A DNA stretch of 64,000 bases from Granulicella paludicola (GTDB lineage: Bacteria > Acidobacteriota > Terriglobia > Terriglobales > Acidobacteriaceae). Below are positions 43,432 through 53,026 of the stretch, one piece after another. Under the pieces are notes generated by a model. That model saw nothing but the letters and a program-made list of their open reading frames with translations. It was not told the origin of the DNA and made no database searches. Where the stretch lies: NCBI RefSeq assembly GCF_025685545.1, contig NZ_JAGSYC010000017.1:26439-90438 (forward strand), written 5' to 3'. Position 1 is the stretch's first letter. Each line of letters starts with the position of its first letter. A program made the translations under genes and the position numbers.

Positions 43432-44115
43432 TCATTTACCGCGATTCACTTCTAACTGTCGGTCCCCTGTCATGCCTCGGTGTCGAATCCTATAAATGAA
43501 ATCGATACTTGCGGAAGTTGGGTAAAGATGACCAGATGCAGTAACAGGAACGTCGAATCGCTGAAATAAGGCGTCGAATCTCAAGGCAAATTGCGACCCT
43601 AAATCAAATGTGGCGCCTCCACCAACTGCGATGACACTTGAGGAGGACTTCGTATAAAAGATCGGTGTTCCGGGTACCTCCGCGCCGGCACCGGCGTAAC
43701 TGACCTCTGCCCGGCCATAGAAGATGTCTCCATAGGGGTGCAGGCGACCTGGGCGGGTAGAGAGATTGAACCCAATCAGATTGCTCTTCTGGCGATCAAC
43801 CTCACCATTTGAGACTGGATAGATACCGCGGTATTCGAGTGCGTATTCGAATCTTCGACCAGAGTAAAAACCCACGTCCAGACCTCCGGTCACGGCTATA
43901 TTCTTGCCCGAATTGAAACCGGTATCCGTGGCGGTAGCCCCTGCAAATAGAGACGGGAAGATGCCGACAGTGGCCGTTGGGATCGCCTGTGCCGTAGCCT
44001 GCGGTGGATGAAGAAGTAGAGCCCCAGTGAGCGCCGTGAAGCCGAAGCATAGCAATACCTTTGCTATTTGAGGCGATGGACGTTGCGAAACAGATTTGAA
44101 CATGCAGTTGCTCAT
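43432..44115 (-). CDS. Outer-membrane beta-barrel protein
   Basis: A 227-residue protein with a signal peptide (about 1-43, ending ATAQA). Beta strands alternate hydrophobic and polar residues (VGFYSGRRFEYALEYRGIYP, then DIFYGRAEVSYAGAG, then FALRFDALFQRFDV) and the penultimate part is aromatic-rich, as in small OmpA/OprF-like barrels. The end (NRGK) is not the usual Phe. The start overlaps the stop of the giant FG-GAP protein (44112-44115), so the two are translated together. It may anchor or receive that secreted protein. Confidence 0.72.
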   Translation of the reverse strand: MSNCMFKSVSQRPSPQIAKVLLCFGFTALTGALLLHPPQATAQAIPTATVGIFPSLFAGATATDTGFNSGKNIAVTGGLDVGFYSGRRFEYALEYRGIYPVSNGEVDRQKSNLIGFNLSTRPGRLHPYGDIFYGRAEVSYAGAGAEVPGTPIFYTKSSSSVIAVGGGATFDLGSQFALRFDALFQRFDVPVTASGHLYPTSASIDFIYRIRHRGMTGDRQLEVNRGK

Positions 44116-47100
44116 GGCGTGACATTGACAGTGAGATTGGCGGTTTGGCTGTTGCCGCTGATGTCAGTGGCGGTGACGGGAATCATGTAGGTGCCTGGCG
44201 TCACTGTATGAGCTATGTAGAAGCTGTTGGTGCACGCGGTGCAGAGTTGGCAGAAAACGCCCAGGGTAAACAAGATGAAGATGCGCGAATACTTTCTACG
44301 GCGGAGGAACACTGACGGCAAAAGCAGAAAGAAGGAGGCCGTGTAGACGATCGTGGAGGTAGGAACTCCGGGGCGATCTGGGATGGCAGCATCCGCCTTG
44401 CTCAGGGTGTTGAGGCTAAGCGTCGAGACCGCTGTACCCGCAGCAGTCAGGGTAACGGTTGAGGGAGAGATATTGGCGGTTGAGTATTGCGGAAGTGTGC
44501 CGTACGTGAGTGCGAGCGGGCCGGAGAAGTTACCGACGCTGGCAAGCTGAATGGTGGTGGTCCCAGCCTTGTCAGAAGCGATGGTCAGTGTAGCTGGGGA
44601 AAGAGCCATCGTGAAGGCGCTGGGAAGTATGACCTCCGTAACTGTGCTCGAAACGGAGCCAGTGAAGACCGTGCCTGAGGGATAGGACGCAGTGAGCGAA
44701 TGCGTGCCCAGGGCGAGTGTCGAAGTCGTAACTGTCGCAACGCCTTTAGCGTCGAGAGTTCCGGTCGCGATCGTTGTTGTGCCATCGAGAAAGGAAACTG
44801 TTCCAGAGGGTGTGGATGATGTCGTACCGCCGTTGCCGACCGTCGCAACCAGGGTGACGACTTGCCCTTGATAGGCGGGATTGGGCGTTGGTGAGAGGGT
44901 GATGTTCGATGCGTTAATCAAAACGATCTGCGTTATTGGCGTGGAGGAAGCGCTCTGCAAGCTTAAGGTGCCAGCGAACGAAGCCATGAGAGTGTATGTG
45001 CCGGGTAGCAGCCCCGTGGCGGTGAATATCGCATCTCCGTTGGAGTCCGTCGTCACAGTACTCTGGCTGATGATGGTGCTGCCGACGCTGATGGTGAAGG
45101 TGACGCTATCGCCGATCGCGGCTTTGCCGTTGCCGGTGAGGTTCGCGGTGATTGCAATCGGTGTGCCAGTGTAAGCAGGGTTCGGTGCAGAGGCGAGCTT
45201 CAACAAGCTTGGCGCAGCTGTAACGCCAACTGAGACGGCGGGGCATATGCTGCTGGAGAAGGTGTTATCGCCGCTATAGGTACAGGAGACGGTGTGATTG
45301 CCGCCCGTGATTCCAGAATCGTTGAAGTTGGCGAGACCGGTTGCAGGGTTGACTGCTGCATTGCCCACAATGGTGCCGTCAACGAGGAAGTTCACAGTGC
45401 CCGTAGGTATTGAACTTGTGGGGGAAACTGGGGTCACCGTTGCAGTGAATGCAAAGGGCTGGCCTGCGATTGGCGATGAGCTTACTGAAACATTCGAAGT
45501 TGTCGGCAGCTTCTCCACGACCTGCGAGCACGAAGCTGTGCTGGTGGCGTAAACGTTGTCACCGGAGTAAGTGGCAATGAGACTATGTGTACCGCCCGTA
45601 AGTGTGGAGACATTAAAGCTTGTGCCCTGTGTGGCGACCATCTGCTGCTGCAGCAAGATGCTGCCGTCATAGAAGCTGAGTGTGCCTGTAAATGGAGCCG
45701 TTGATCCAGGCACGCCAACCGGCGGCCCAGCGACAAACTGGGTGCTCAGACTGACGCCCTGTCCAATCAGGCTTGGATTGGGTGAGCATGTAAGCGAGAT
45801 CTGAAGCGGATAGAGAAGGACTGTTTGTGAGCCGTTTAGGTTCAGGGAAGGGTTATTAGCGTCTCCAGGCCAGGAGGCAGAGAGCTGATGAACACCCTGT
45901 GCCAGATTTGTGGGCCCGGCGATCGTGGCGGAGTTGCCGGAAAGCGGAGTCGAGCCGATGGGGTTGCCATCGACATAGAAGGTGATATTTCCGGTGTATA
46001 GCGTACCGCTGGTGGGTGGGATGAGAGCGACGGTAATGCTGAAGGGTTCGCCCACATAGCTTGGATTGGGCGTGGACGTAAGCTTGCCGGTGGCTGTAGC
46101 GCTGCTTTCATTGAGCAGCACGGTGACAGAGTTGGCGCTATAGCCACTCGCGTACTGCTGATTGCCGAAGACGAGGTCGGGACGGCCGTCCAGGTTGACG
46201 TCTGCAACGAAGAGATCGCCTGAAAGAGAACCTGCCGTGTAATTGACCTCGGGGCCAAAGGTGCGTGATCCCAGGTTGTCGACTTCACCTACGACGTAAG
46301 TGTTCAACGATGACGCCGTCTGAAGGACAATGTCCGGACGTCCGTCTCCATTGAGATCTGCTACGCGCAGGTCCGAATAATTGTGTGTGAAACAACCTGC
46401 CTGCACCGGTGAAGAAAACGTGCCATCGCCATTCCCAAAGTAGATGAAGACACAAGAAGGTCCACCCTGGTAGTAGGGGTATGCCTGAAATGTGGAGAGG
46501 AACACAAGGTCCTGATTGCCGTCTCCATCCATATCTGCTGACTGAAGGGCTTGGAATGAACCTGCTTCAATGCCGGCGACCGTAGGAACGGGGAGTATAG
46601 TCGGCGAAGTACTGAAGCTCCCGTCTCCATTACCGCGAACGACATATACCGCCTGATTTAAATAGTAAGCGGCATCCAACTGCCCTCGGTGCGCGAAGTC
46701 ACTGAGAACCGTTGCAACAGGTGTGAAGTAAAGCGATGTCCCATACGGGGGTGCAGGATAGCTCGTACTGACGCTCTTAAACGTTCCGTTGCCAGCGGAA
46801 AGCGCCGATACCAGACTGTAAGTTGGAGACAAAGAATTCGCCACAATGACGAAGAAATCCGCTTTACCATCGGTGTTCAGGTCGGCCGTGAGGGCATAAG
46901 GTACGGTGCCGTCTGCAGTTACGGTTGTGTTTTTCAGCGCGCCAGTAAGTCCAGTTGTGGGGAGTGCTGAGGCGAAGGTGCCATCACCGTTGCCCAACAT
47001 CAGATAGTAGTTGGAGTTAGCATCATTCGAAAGAAGATCGGGCTTTCCATCCCCATTGAAGTCCGCGACATAGATCAGCGACAAAGGTGCGAATGGCGAT

Positions 47101-48473
47101 TTCGTCACAGGTACAGGTGCAGCGAACGTACCATCGCCAATTCCAAAGCTCAGCGAAGTTTGTGGCTGTCCGGTCGATACGATATCCGGTTTGCCGTCGC
47201 CATTGAAATCTGCGACACCGATGTGTCCATTTTCTTCAGATATCTTGGTCGTAACAGCCGAGCCGAATGTGCCGTCCGCGTGGCCATACAGCAGGTAAAT
47301 GCCGTTTGGTCCGGCGGCGATCACATCCTCGACGCCGTCAGCGTTGATATCGACATACTGTTCGAGCGCGGACGTCCGCGATGTAAAGTTATACCCACTG
47401 TACGCCAGAGCGTAGGGAACAGGATTCTTGAATTTGAGTCCCGGTTCACCCATGATGACAGTGAGCCCGTCTCCGGCAGTGGCGAGGATGTCAGGGATGC
47501 CGTCGCCGTTCACGTCACGGATCATGTCTGGCTGAAGAAAATCTCCAACGCCAGAGCCGCTCACAGCTGAGCTTCCAAACATCATGTGTGCAATGGGAGT
47601 TGGGTTGAAGGTGCCGTCTCCATTGCCATGCAGGATGTCGAAGGCAGTACCGTCGACGTTTCCTGTGATAAGGTAGCCGCACACTGCATCAAGTTTTCCA
47701 TCGCCATCCATATCATGGAACGCACAGGTGACGGGCTGCTGTCCCACGCCGTAGGGTGAAAGAAGAGTGGCCGCGAAGGAACCATTGCCCGTTCCGAGCG
47801 CTACACCAGCGCCATTGGGCCAAAGGATGTCCGGAATCCCATCGCCATTGATATCGGCAGAGATTGGCACATCAAAGTTGTAACTATTCGGGATATTTCT
47901 GGTGGGCAGGAATCCGCCATGTCCATCGCTGAGGAGAACGAAAGCCGGTGTGGAGTAGTCATCTTGAAGAATGAAATCGGGGATGCCATCCGCGTTCAGA
48001 TCGCCGACAAGTGTCAAGATGATGCCTGCACCATACTGGCTGCCTAATGGTGTTGTGACCGGTGCGGCAAAGGTTCCGTCGCCGTTTCCGGGAAAGACGA
48101 GGACCGTTGCGCTGTAGGAAGTGCTGTACAGTGTGGCGCAAATGAGATCAATCTTTCCGTCGCGGGTTACATCCGCTGTGGCACACATGGGAACACCCGT
48201 TGGCGCACCGGGAATAGTGAAGGTCTGTCCCGATATATAGCCGCCCCCCACCTGCGCGAGCAGAACATGGCCGATGGAACTTGTCGTCGTCACATTGAAC
48301 CATAGGAGATCCGGCAGACCATCGCCATTGAGGTCTCCCGAGATAATGGAATCAGGGTCTACTGGTGTGGCTACCCGCACCGGATTGCTGAAGTGCTGGC
48401 AGTTTGCGGAAATACAGACGGCCAGCGTAAGAGCCGTGACGACGACTGCGTGTAATCTTGCCAAAGAAACCAT
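44112..48473 (-). CDS. Giant secreted FG-GAP and Ig-like repeat protein
   Basis: A 1453-residue protein. A signal peptide occupies about 1-25. Residues about 30-810 hold many FG-GAP/VCBS calcium-type repeats, recognisable by DLNGDGLPDLLW, DVNGDGIPDILA and similar D-x-N/D-x-D-G turns. Residues about 815-1340 hold repeated Ig-like (Big_3_5-type) domains with 'GTVSFLDGT' and 'HSLTASYPSG' phrases. A late hydrophobic segment with basic residues (FLLLPSVFLRRRKYSRIFILFTLG, about 1380-1405) precedes a last Ig-like piece. This layout fits a cell-surface or extracellular adhesin/lectin-like protein. It is co-transcribed with the barrel protein. Confidence 0.85.
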   Translation of the reverse strand: MVSLARLHAVVVTALTLAVCISANCQHFSNPVRVATPVDPDSIISGDLNGDGLPDLLWFNVTTTSSIGHVLLAQVGGGYISGQTFTIPGAPTGVPMCATADVTRDGKIDLICATLYSTSYSATVLVFPGNGDGTFAAPVTTPLGSQYGAGIILTLVGDLNADGIPDFILQDDYSTPAFVLLSDGHGGFLPTRNIPNSYNFDVPISADINGDGIPDILWPNGAGVALGTGNGSFAATLLSPYGVGQQPVTCAFHDMDGDGKLDAVCGYLITGNVDGTAFDILHGNGDGTFNPTPIAHMMFGSSAVSGSGVGDFLQPDMIRDVNGDGIPDILATAGDGLTVIMGEPGLKFKNPVPYALAYSGYNFTSRTSALEQYVDINADGVEDVIAAGPNGIYLLYGHADGTFGSAVTTKISEENGHIGVADFNGDGKPDIVSTGQPQTSLSFGIGDGTFAAPVPVTKSPFAPLSLIYVADFNGDGKPDLLSNDANSNYYLMLGNGDGTFASALPTTGLTGALKNTTVTADGTVPYALTADLNTDGKADFFVIVANSLSPTYSLVSALSAGNGTFKSVSTSYPAPPYGTSLYFTPVATVLSDFAHRGQLDAAYYLNQAVYVVRGNGDGSFSTSPTILPVPTVAGIEAGSFQALQSADMDGDGNQDLVFLSTFQAYPYYQGGPSCVFIYFGNGDGTFSSPVQAGCFTHNYSDLRVADLNGDGRPDIVLQTASSLNTYVVGEVDNLGSRTFGPEVNYTAGSLSGDLFVADVNLDGRPDLVFGNQQYASGYSANSVTVLLNESSATATGKLTSTPNPSYVGEPFSITVALIPPTSGTLYTGNITFYVDGNPIGSTPLSGNSATIAGPTNLAQGVHQLSASWPGDANNPSLNLNGSQTVLLYPLQISLTCSPNPSLIGQGVSLSTQFVAGPPVGVPGSTAPFTGTLSFYDGSILLQQQMVATQGTSFNVSTLTGGTHSLIATYSGDNVYATSTASCSQVVEKLPTTSNVSVSSSPIAGQPFAFTATVTPVSPTSSIPTGTVNFLVDGTIVGNAAVNPATGLANFNDSGITGGNHTVSCTYSGDNTFSSSICPAVSVGVTAAPSLLKLASAPNPAYTGTPIAITANLTGNGKAAIGDSVTFTISVGSTIISQSTVTTDSNGDAIFTATGLLPGTYTLMASFAGTLSLQSASSTPITQIVLINASNITLSPTPNPAYQGQVVTLVATVGNGGTTSSTPSGTVSFLDGTTTIATGTLDAKGVATVTTSTLALGTHSLTASYPSGTVFTGSVSSTVTEVILPSAFTMALSPATLTIASDKAGTTTIQLASVGNFSGPLALTYGTLPQYSTANISPSTVTLTAAGTAVSTLSLNTLSKADAAIPDRPGVPTSTIVYTASFFLLLPSVFLRRRKYSRIFILFTLGVFCQLCTACTNSFYIAHTVTPGTYMIPVTATDISGNSQTANLTVNVTP

Positions 48474-48691
48474 ATATTTTGCTTATTAGTACCGCAAGTA
48501 TACGGTGGTGAGACTCTTCGCGACTAGCGGCGATGCGGAAGAGTTTAGCCGCGGACAATTTCGGGGCTGGTTCAAGTGAGCTCACTCACGAATCGAAGGT
48601 GTGATTGACGGGCAGGCATCAGGGGTAACCGAGTGGGTCTACGTTGTTGGTCGGACGATGTGGCGAACGCTCAATTGTCGACAATCAGGCC
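48474..48691. other. Gap upstream of the FG-GAP gene
   Basis: This 218-base gap must contain the promoter of the minus-strand FG-GAP gene. No hairpin or motif stands out. It separates that gene from a recombinase gene that ends at 48692. Confidence 0.3.
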
Positions 48692-49651
48692 TTATCGCGA
48701 ATCGACACCTCCCGAGAACAGGCTGCCAAAGCGGTCGTTGACGGGCTCTTCCAAATTCTGCTTGCAACCGAGGTAACGCTCTGTTGTCAGGACGGAGGCG
48801 TGGCCCAAAAGGAACTGTATTTGCTCCAGTTCGCCGCCATTCACATGACAGAGCTTTGCGCAGGTGCGCCGAAGATCATGAGGTGCAAGATGGTCGAGCT
48901 CCAGACGCTGGGCGCAGTTCCGGACCACATACCAGACGACGTTCTCGGAAATTCCGGTACCCCAGGCGGTTCCGTGACGACTGACTGCTCTGAACACGCA
49001 ACCCGTCGCAACGGATGCAGCGGTCAGCCACCTGTCCACGGCTTCCTTTACCCAGATTGGCATGGGAACGGTTCGGACGTGATTGCCCTTGCCGACCAGA
49101 TCAACAATAGCCCAATGGCCTTGTCGAATCTGTATGTCTTCTCTTCGCAAGGCCGATAGCTCGGCTCGGCGCAAACCGCAGCCGAGCAGGATCGATATCA
49201 TAGCGACGTCACGGATATGGCGTAAGCTTTGCCCATTTGCTTTCGCAAGCAGCAACCGAGCTTGATCCTGGTTGAGCCAGTTACCTGCTCGGCAGCCGAG
49301 TTGCTTCACACCCTTAACTCGCCTGATGCCAGCAGCAAGTTCCGGACTCAGCAGACCCGAATCCGCCGCTTCGTAGGCTAGCCTCCTGACCGCGGCGAGC
49401 CTCTGATTGATCGTGCCTGAGGCCAATCCGACCGATTCGAGGTGCAGGCGGAAGCGGAGAACGACTGTCCGGTTTAGAGCCAGTCTCGGCTCCGAACAGT
49501 ACCACTCGATGAACTGCTCCATCGCAAACTTGTAGTTGCGCCGCGAACGCGGAGAACTCAAGCTGTTCAATACTGAGGTCTTTGCGTGGTCAAGGTCTGG
49601 CAGGCGAAGAACAATCCTCCGCACGACGTGCTTTCTGGTCCCCTTGGGCAT
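48692..49651 (-). CDS. Lone tyrosine recombinase/integrase
   Basis: ATG 49651 (MPKGTRKHVV) is preferred over an upstream start at 49771 because GGGAGG lies at good spacing. The 319-residue protein has a SAM-like core-binding domain (SLSSPRSRRNYKFAMEQFIEWYC) and a complete catalytic domain: Arg I in LLGCGLRRAELSAL, Lys in LVGKGNHVRTVPM, HxxR in PHDLRRTCAKL, GH in FLLGHASVLTTE, Tyr in TERYLG. It is unlike the long paired recombinases at 17-21 kb, with no degenerate partner. A fragment resembling the interspersed repeat lies at its 5' end (about 49715-49765). Confidence 0.88.
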   Translation of the reverse strand: MPKGTRKHVVRRIVLRLPDLDHAKTSVLNSLSSPRSRRNYKFAMEQFIEWYCSEPRLALNRTVVLRFRLHLESVGLASGTINQRLAAVRRLAYEAADSGLLSPELAAGIRRVKGVKQLGCRAGNWLNQDQARLLLAKANGQSLRHIRDVAMISILLGCGLRRAELSALRREDIQIRQGHWAIVDLVGKGNHVRTVPMPIWVKEAVDRWLTAASVATGCVFRAVSRHGTAWGTGISENVVWYVVRNCAQRLELDHLAPHDLRRTCAKLCHVNGGELEQIQFLLGHASVLTTERYLGCKQNLEEPVNDRFGSLFSGGVDSR

Positions 49652-49816
49652 ATTGGCGGCCTCCCTTGCCGCAGACATGCCCAACACTCTATGCGTCTGG
49701 CGAGAGCCCAGGCCATTCGCTGGAAGAACGCATTGGCGATTTAGCGTCGATTGACGCTTCAATGCCCCCAATCTCCGGATCGACCAGATGGAAGCAATAT
49801 AATTGGGTCAATTTAC

Positions 49817-50713
49817 ATGGCAGACGCAAAAGCGCTCGACGAACACTATAGGACCCTGAGCGACGAAGAGCTCTTGAAGCTTGCGGCACAAGGCGGCCTC
49901 ACAGCGCAAGCCGAGCAGGTGATGGACAAGGAACTCGCACGACGCAACCTCACGTTCGATGAGGCGAAACGACGCTTTGCTCCTGAATGGCTCGGTAAGG
50001 CGGACGCGGGCACCCTCGGTCTCCTAATGCTAGGAAACGGCGAACGAATCACTGTGCAAGTTGTGGGACTGAACGAAGACGGAGACCGTCTCTCCGTCCA
50101 AGTAATCCCTTCCGAAGGTTTTACTCGCAGAGGCCTTCCGACGCATCGGAGTCATCGTTACATCCCACTTAACCGCATTGCTTCATTCGAGCCGCAACCC
50201 CATTTGATGGAGCAGTGGCCATTCTCTGACCCCTGCCGGCACAAAAGCTCAGGTCCTCGCCTCCTGTTAATGTCAGCGATCTTCCTCTGCATGACAGTCG
50301 GCAGCATGCTTCTCTTCGTGCTGTTGAGAGGTACGCACTACGAACTACAGGTGACGTCATTAGTCTGCTACACCCTTTTCGTGGTGTTCTTCACGTTCGC
50401 AACGACGGGTAGTAGAGGGGGCGATAACGTCCCCGGTTACAAATTTACTTGCCCAGCCGTCATGCCCCAAATTCCTCGTCTGCTTTGGCGCCATCTCATC
50501 TGTCTGGTAGCGCTGTTCGTTCTCGAAACGGCAACACTGGCGGCCCACCCGTACTTTCCTGACTGGTGGAATATTCAGGACAAGAAGGGATCTACGCCTT
50601 TCGAGATCGCCCTCCTATTCATTAGCATGGGTCTAACAATCGCCGAAATCTTCACCAACAAGTCCCTTCTCAACCGAGCACACCGCGACTTTTCTGCGCG
50701 GCCTAGTGAGTAA
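49817..50713 (+). CDS. Hypothetical membrane protein
   Basis: Start at ATG 49817 (MADAKALDEHYRTLSDEELL); a longer frame from 49751 adds an unlikely leader. The N-terminal 100 residues are soluble, with an acidic helix typical of small regulatory or adaptor proteins and a basic patch (RRNLTFDEAKRRF). Four hydrophobic segments follow in the second half, at roughly residues 155-178, 185-205, 230-250 and 270-290. No family recognised. It is divergent from the recombinase gene. Confidence 0.65.
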   Translation: MADAKALDEHYRTLSDEELLKLAAQGGLTAQAEQVMDKELARRNLTFDEAKRRFAPEWLGKADAGTLGLLMLGNGERITVQVVGLNEDGDRLSVQVIPSEGFTRRGLPTHRSHRYIPLNRIASFEPQPHLMEQWPFSDPCRHKSSGPRLLLMSAIFLCMTVGSMLLFVLLRGTHYELQVTSLVCYTLFVVFFTFATTGSRGGDNVPGYKFTCPAVMPQIPRLLWRHLICLVALFVLETATLAAHPYFPDWWNIQDKKGSTPFEIALLFISMGLTIAEIFTNKSLLNRAHRDFSARPSE

Positions 50714-50731
50714 ACAAACCAACCAGAAGTT

Positions 50732-50822
50732 TCGATCTCTCTTGATGAGTACAGGCCAATGCACGTTTCCAGCGCCCCAACACCCTCGAAACACGACTTG
50801 GCGATCTTGCACTCATCGAAGA
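50732..50822. repeat. Interspersed diverged repeat, copy 3
   Basis: Core AGGCCAATGCACGTTTCCA with CCCTCGAAACACGAC and TTGGCGATCTTGCACTCATC blocks. Lies right after the stop of the preceding membrane-protein gene. On the minus strand it encodes GALETCIGLYSSRE, similar to the phrase at copy 1. Confidence 0.5.
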
Positions 50823-50917
50823 GCCCGAAACTGACGATAAACGCGTTGGGGTCTTTTGTTCCGAATGCTCCTGCTGTGTGCTTCGAGCGATAATCAGGAA
50901 GAAGTGCGGAGACAATC

Positions 50918-51802
50918 ATGGGAGGATTCGAAGCAAGGAGCCTGTGCTCGCCGCGTCTCTTGCTGGCACTCGCGGTTGTGATCTTGGCTTACTTCATTAC
51001 AGACCCGATCGAGGGAGCACTCTACCATCCGCTCGTTCATGCACTGGGTCTGCACCGCAGCGCTCAGAATACTCTCGGTAGGGGCACCTACGGGACGCTG
51101 ATGGTCGTTCGGCTGTTTTGGAACGGCCTGGTTTGGCTCACTCTGTGCAAAGTGCTAGCGCAATCCCCGGGAAGCTTTCCGCTCTGCCGCAAGCGGTTGG
51201 TCCGATACACGATGATCGGGCTGGGCACCGGCCTCGTTGTCATGCTCTCCGCAGTTTTAGGGATCTGGCTGCTGCGATCGGCCACGGTGGGCGCTTCCGG
51301 CCAATCTGTCTGGTCGGCGATCGGCAATGGGTGCGGCTGGCTGGCCCTGGACTTCGCGGGGGCTATGGGAGAAGAACTCTGGGGACGGGCCATCGTTCTC
51401 GTAGTAGCACAGCGATTGCTCGGATGGAGGGGAGCAATGCTGATCTCCGGCCTGATGTTTTCCGGGCTGCACCTGAACAATCACGGAGCAACCTGGATAT
51501 GGCTCCTGCGCCTCTTTCTGCAAGGCATACTGCTTGCCTATGCTGTGTTCCGGACAGGCTCGCTTTGGTGGTCAGTCGGATATCACACCGGCTGGAACTG
51601 GGTGAGCGCGCCCTTCTTCGGAGCGGCAGGAAGCGGTTACCTCGACGAGGGACACATCTTCAACTTCTTCCCGCGAGGATCAATATGGATTACAGGGGGT
51701 TCCGCGGGTCCGGAGGGAAGCATCCTGGCGTTCGTGGCGGTGCTGGTCGCGTTTGGCCTGCTGCTTCTCACCAAAGATCATGATCGCCGACGTACTCATT
51801 GA
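50918..51802 (+). CDS. CPBP-family membrane protease
   Basis: A 294-residue membrane protein (eight or so hydrophobic segments) of the CPBP/Abi family. Catalytic-region motifs are present: EELWGRAI (EExxxR), SGLHLNNHG (FxxxH-type) and YHTGWNW (HxxN). Such proteases cut within the membrane and are linked to prenylation, bacteriocin immunity or stress. A second family member is at 57819. The start at 50918 opens a hydrophobic N-terminus; no clear ribosome-binding site was noted. Confidence 0.86.
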   Translation: MGGFEARSLCSPRLLLALAVVILAYFITDPIEGALYHPLVHALGLHRSAQNTLGRGTYGTLMVVRLFWNGLVWLTLCKVLAQSPGSFPLCRKRLVRYTMIGLGTGLVVMLSAVLGIWLLRSATVGASGQSVWSAIGNGCGWLALDFAGAMGEELWGRAIVLVVAQRLLGWRGAMLISGLMFSGLHLNNHGATWIWLLRLFLQGILLAYAVFRTGSLWWSVGYHTGWNWVSAPFFGAAGSGYLDEGHIFNFFPRGSIWITGGSAGPEGSILAFVAVLVAFGLLLLTKDHDRRRTH

Positions 51803-52035
51803 GGTAGCTTGTGGCCATTAGTCCTGGCAAACGCTGTTCTCGGAAGTTAGGACAAGGTGCAGGAGGAGGAGCGAGACGGTTACGAAACTGGCGATGCCAG
51901 ACACCTTTTCCAGCCCAACCCGATGACGTTCGTCTTGTAGCCTGAGACGATTGCAAACGTTCTCAAGCCGTCAACGATGTCGCTCGAATACATCGCCAAG
52001 CTGCTTCGTCGCGCTGATCGCAAGACTTTGAACCG

Positions 52036-52917
52036 TCATGCCATGGCTTTGCCGCCTACAGCATCCAAGACACCCATGTCATGCTTCGAAAGAAGAACGT
52101 TCGAAGCCGCCGCCGCATTTTGATCAAGATGTTCGGTTGAGGACGTACCGGGGATTGCAATGATGACCGGAGATCTGGTGAGTAACCAGGCTAAAGCGAT
52201 TCCGGTTTGCGCCACGCCTTCGCGAGCAGCAATCGCTTTCAATTGTTCCGATTCCGCTCGCTGACCAATCTTCAGTGGGTAGAACGGGATAAAGCCGATA
52301 TTGTGCGCTGTGCAGTAGTCGACGACGTCCTCGTGCTTGCGCGTGCCAAGATTATATTCATTCTGCACCGTTGCAATTTCAACGGACGAGCGTGCTCGCT
52401 CGATTTGTTCAACTCCAACGGCTGAGAGTCCGATGTGACGTATTTTCCCCTCCGCTTGTACACGTCCAAGCACGCCCATCGTATCCTCGATTGGGATTTC
52501 CGGATCAATGCGGTGCAGCTGGTACAAGTCGATACGGTCCACGCCTAGGTCGCGCAGGCTTCCTTCGATAGCTTGGCGCAGATGAGCCTCACTGTTGTCT
52601 ATTACGCTGCGATGATTGTCAGGCGTTGCCGGGCCGCTTCGAACCATGCCGCCCTTTGTTGCGATGACGAGGTCTGCGGGATAAGGGCGGAGGGTGTCAC
52701 GGATGAGACGTTCATTGTCACCGGGGCCGTACACATCTGCCGTGTCGATGAAGTTGATGCCCAATTCAACCGCACGCCGCAATACAGCTTGAGCAGAGAC
52801 AATATCTTCGGGCGGTCCCCAAACGCCTTTTCCAGTGAGTCGCATGGCCCCGAAGCCAAGCCTACGGACCTCTAGGTCTCCGCCAATATGAAATGTACCG
52901 ATATTCATCGCATTCAC
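52036..52917 (-). CDS. Aldo/keto reductase
   Basis: A 293-residue NADPH-dependent oxidoreductase of the AKR superfamily. The (beta/alpha)8 barrel shows the catalytic set: Asp in FIDTADVYG, Tyr in the same motif, Lys in VIATKGGM and His in LYQLHRIDPE. Cofactor-binding residues occur in the C-terminal GIALAWLLTRSPVIIAIPGTSS. A second Met (MNIGTF) is possible as start. It is divergent from a MerR regulator; a MerR-type promoter points at this gene. Substrate unknown, probably an aldehyde or quinone. Confidence 0.92.
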   Translation of the reverse strand: MNAMNIGTFHIGGDLEVRRLGFGAMRLTGKGVWGPPEDIVSAQAVLRRAVELGINFIDTADVYGPGDNERLIRDTLRPYPADLVIATKGGMVRSGPATPDNHRSVIDNSEAHLRQAIEGSLRDLGVDRIDLYQLHRIDPEIPIEDTMGVLGRVQAEGKIRHIGLSAVGVEQIERARSSVEIATVQNEYNLGTRKHEDVVDYCTAHNIGFIPFYPLKIGQRAESEQLKAIAAREGVAQTGIALAWLLTRSPVIIAIPGTSSTEHLDQNAAAASNVLLSKHDMGVLDAVGGKAMA

Positions 52918-52989
52918 TAGCTGTCTTCCTTAGCTTTGTTGAACTCGATCACGCGTAGTCGGGCGCGACCTTGAAAGATTCTCAATTAA

Positions 52990-53020
52990 ATGATAACTGT
53001 GGAGTGAACTACATGGTCAA
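52990..53020 (-). promoter_or_regulatory. MerR-type promoter of the aldo/keto reductase
   Basis: On the minus strand: -35 TTGACC (53015-53020), a 19-base spacer, and -10 TATCAT (52990-52995). A 19-base spacer is typical of promoters that MerR-family activators untwist. The spacer holds a partial inverted repeat (TGTxG / CxACA). It lies between the reductase and MerR genes. Confidence 0.65.
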
Positions 53021-53026
53021 TACTTC

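Noticed and set aside
51803..52035. Short frames between the CPBP and aldo/keto reductase genes.
   Set aside because: No protein-like composition on either strand and no conserved motif.
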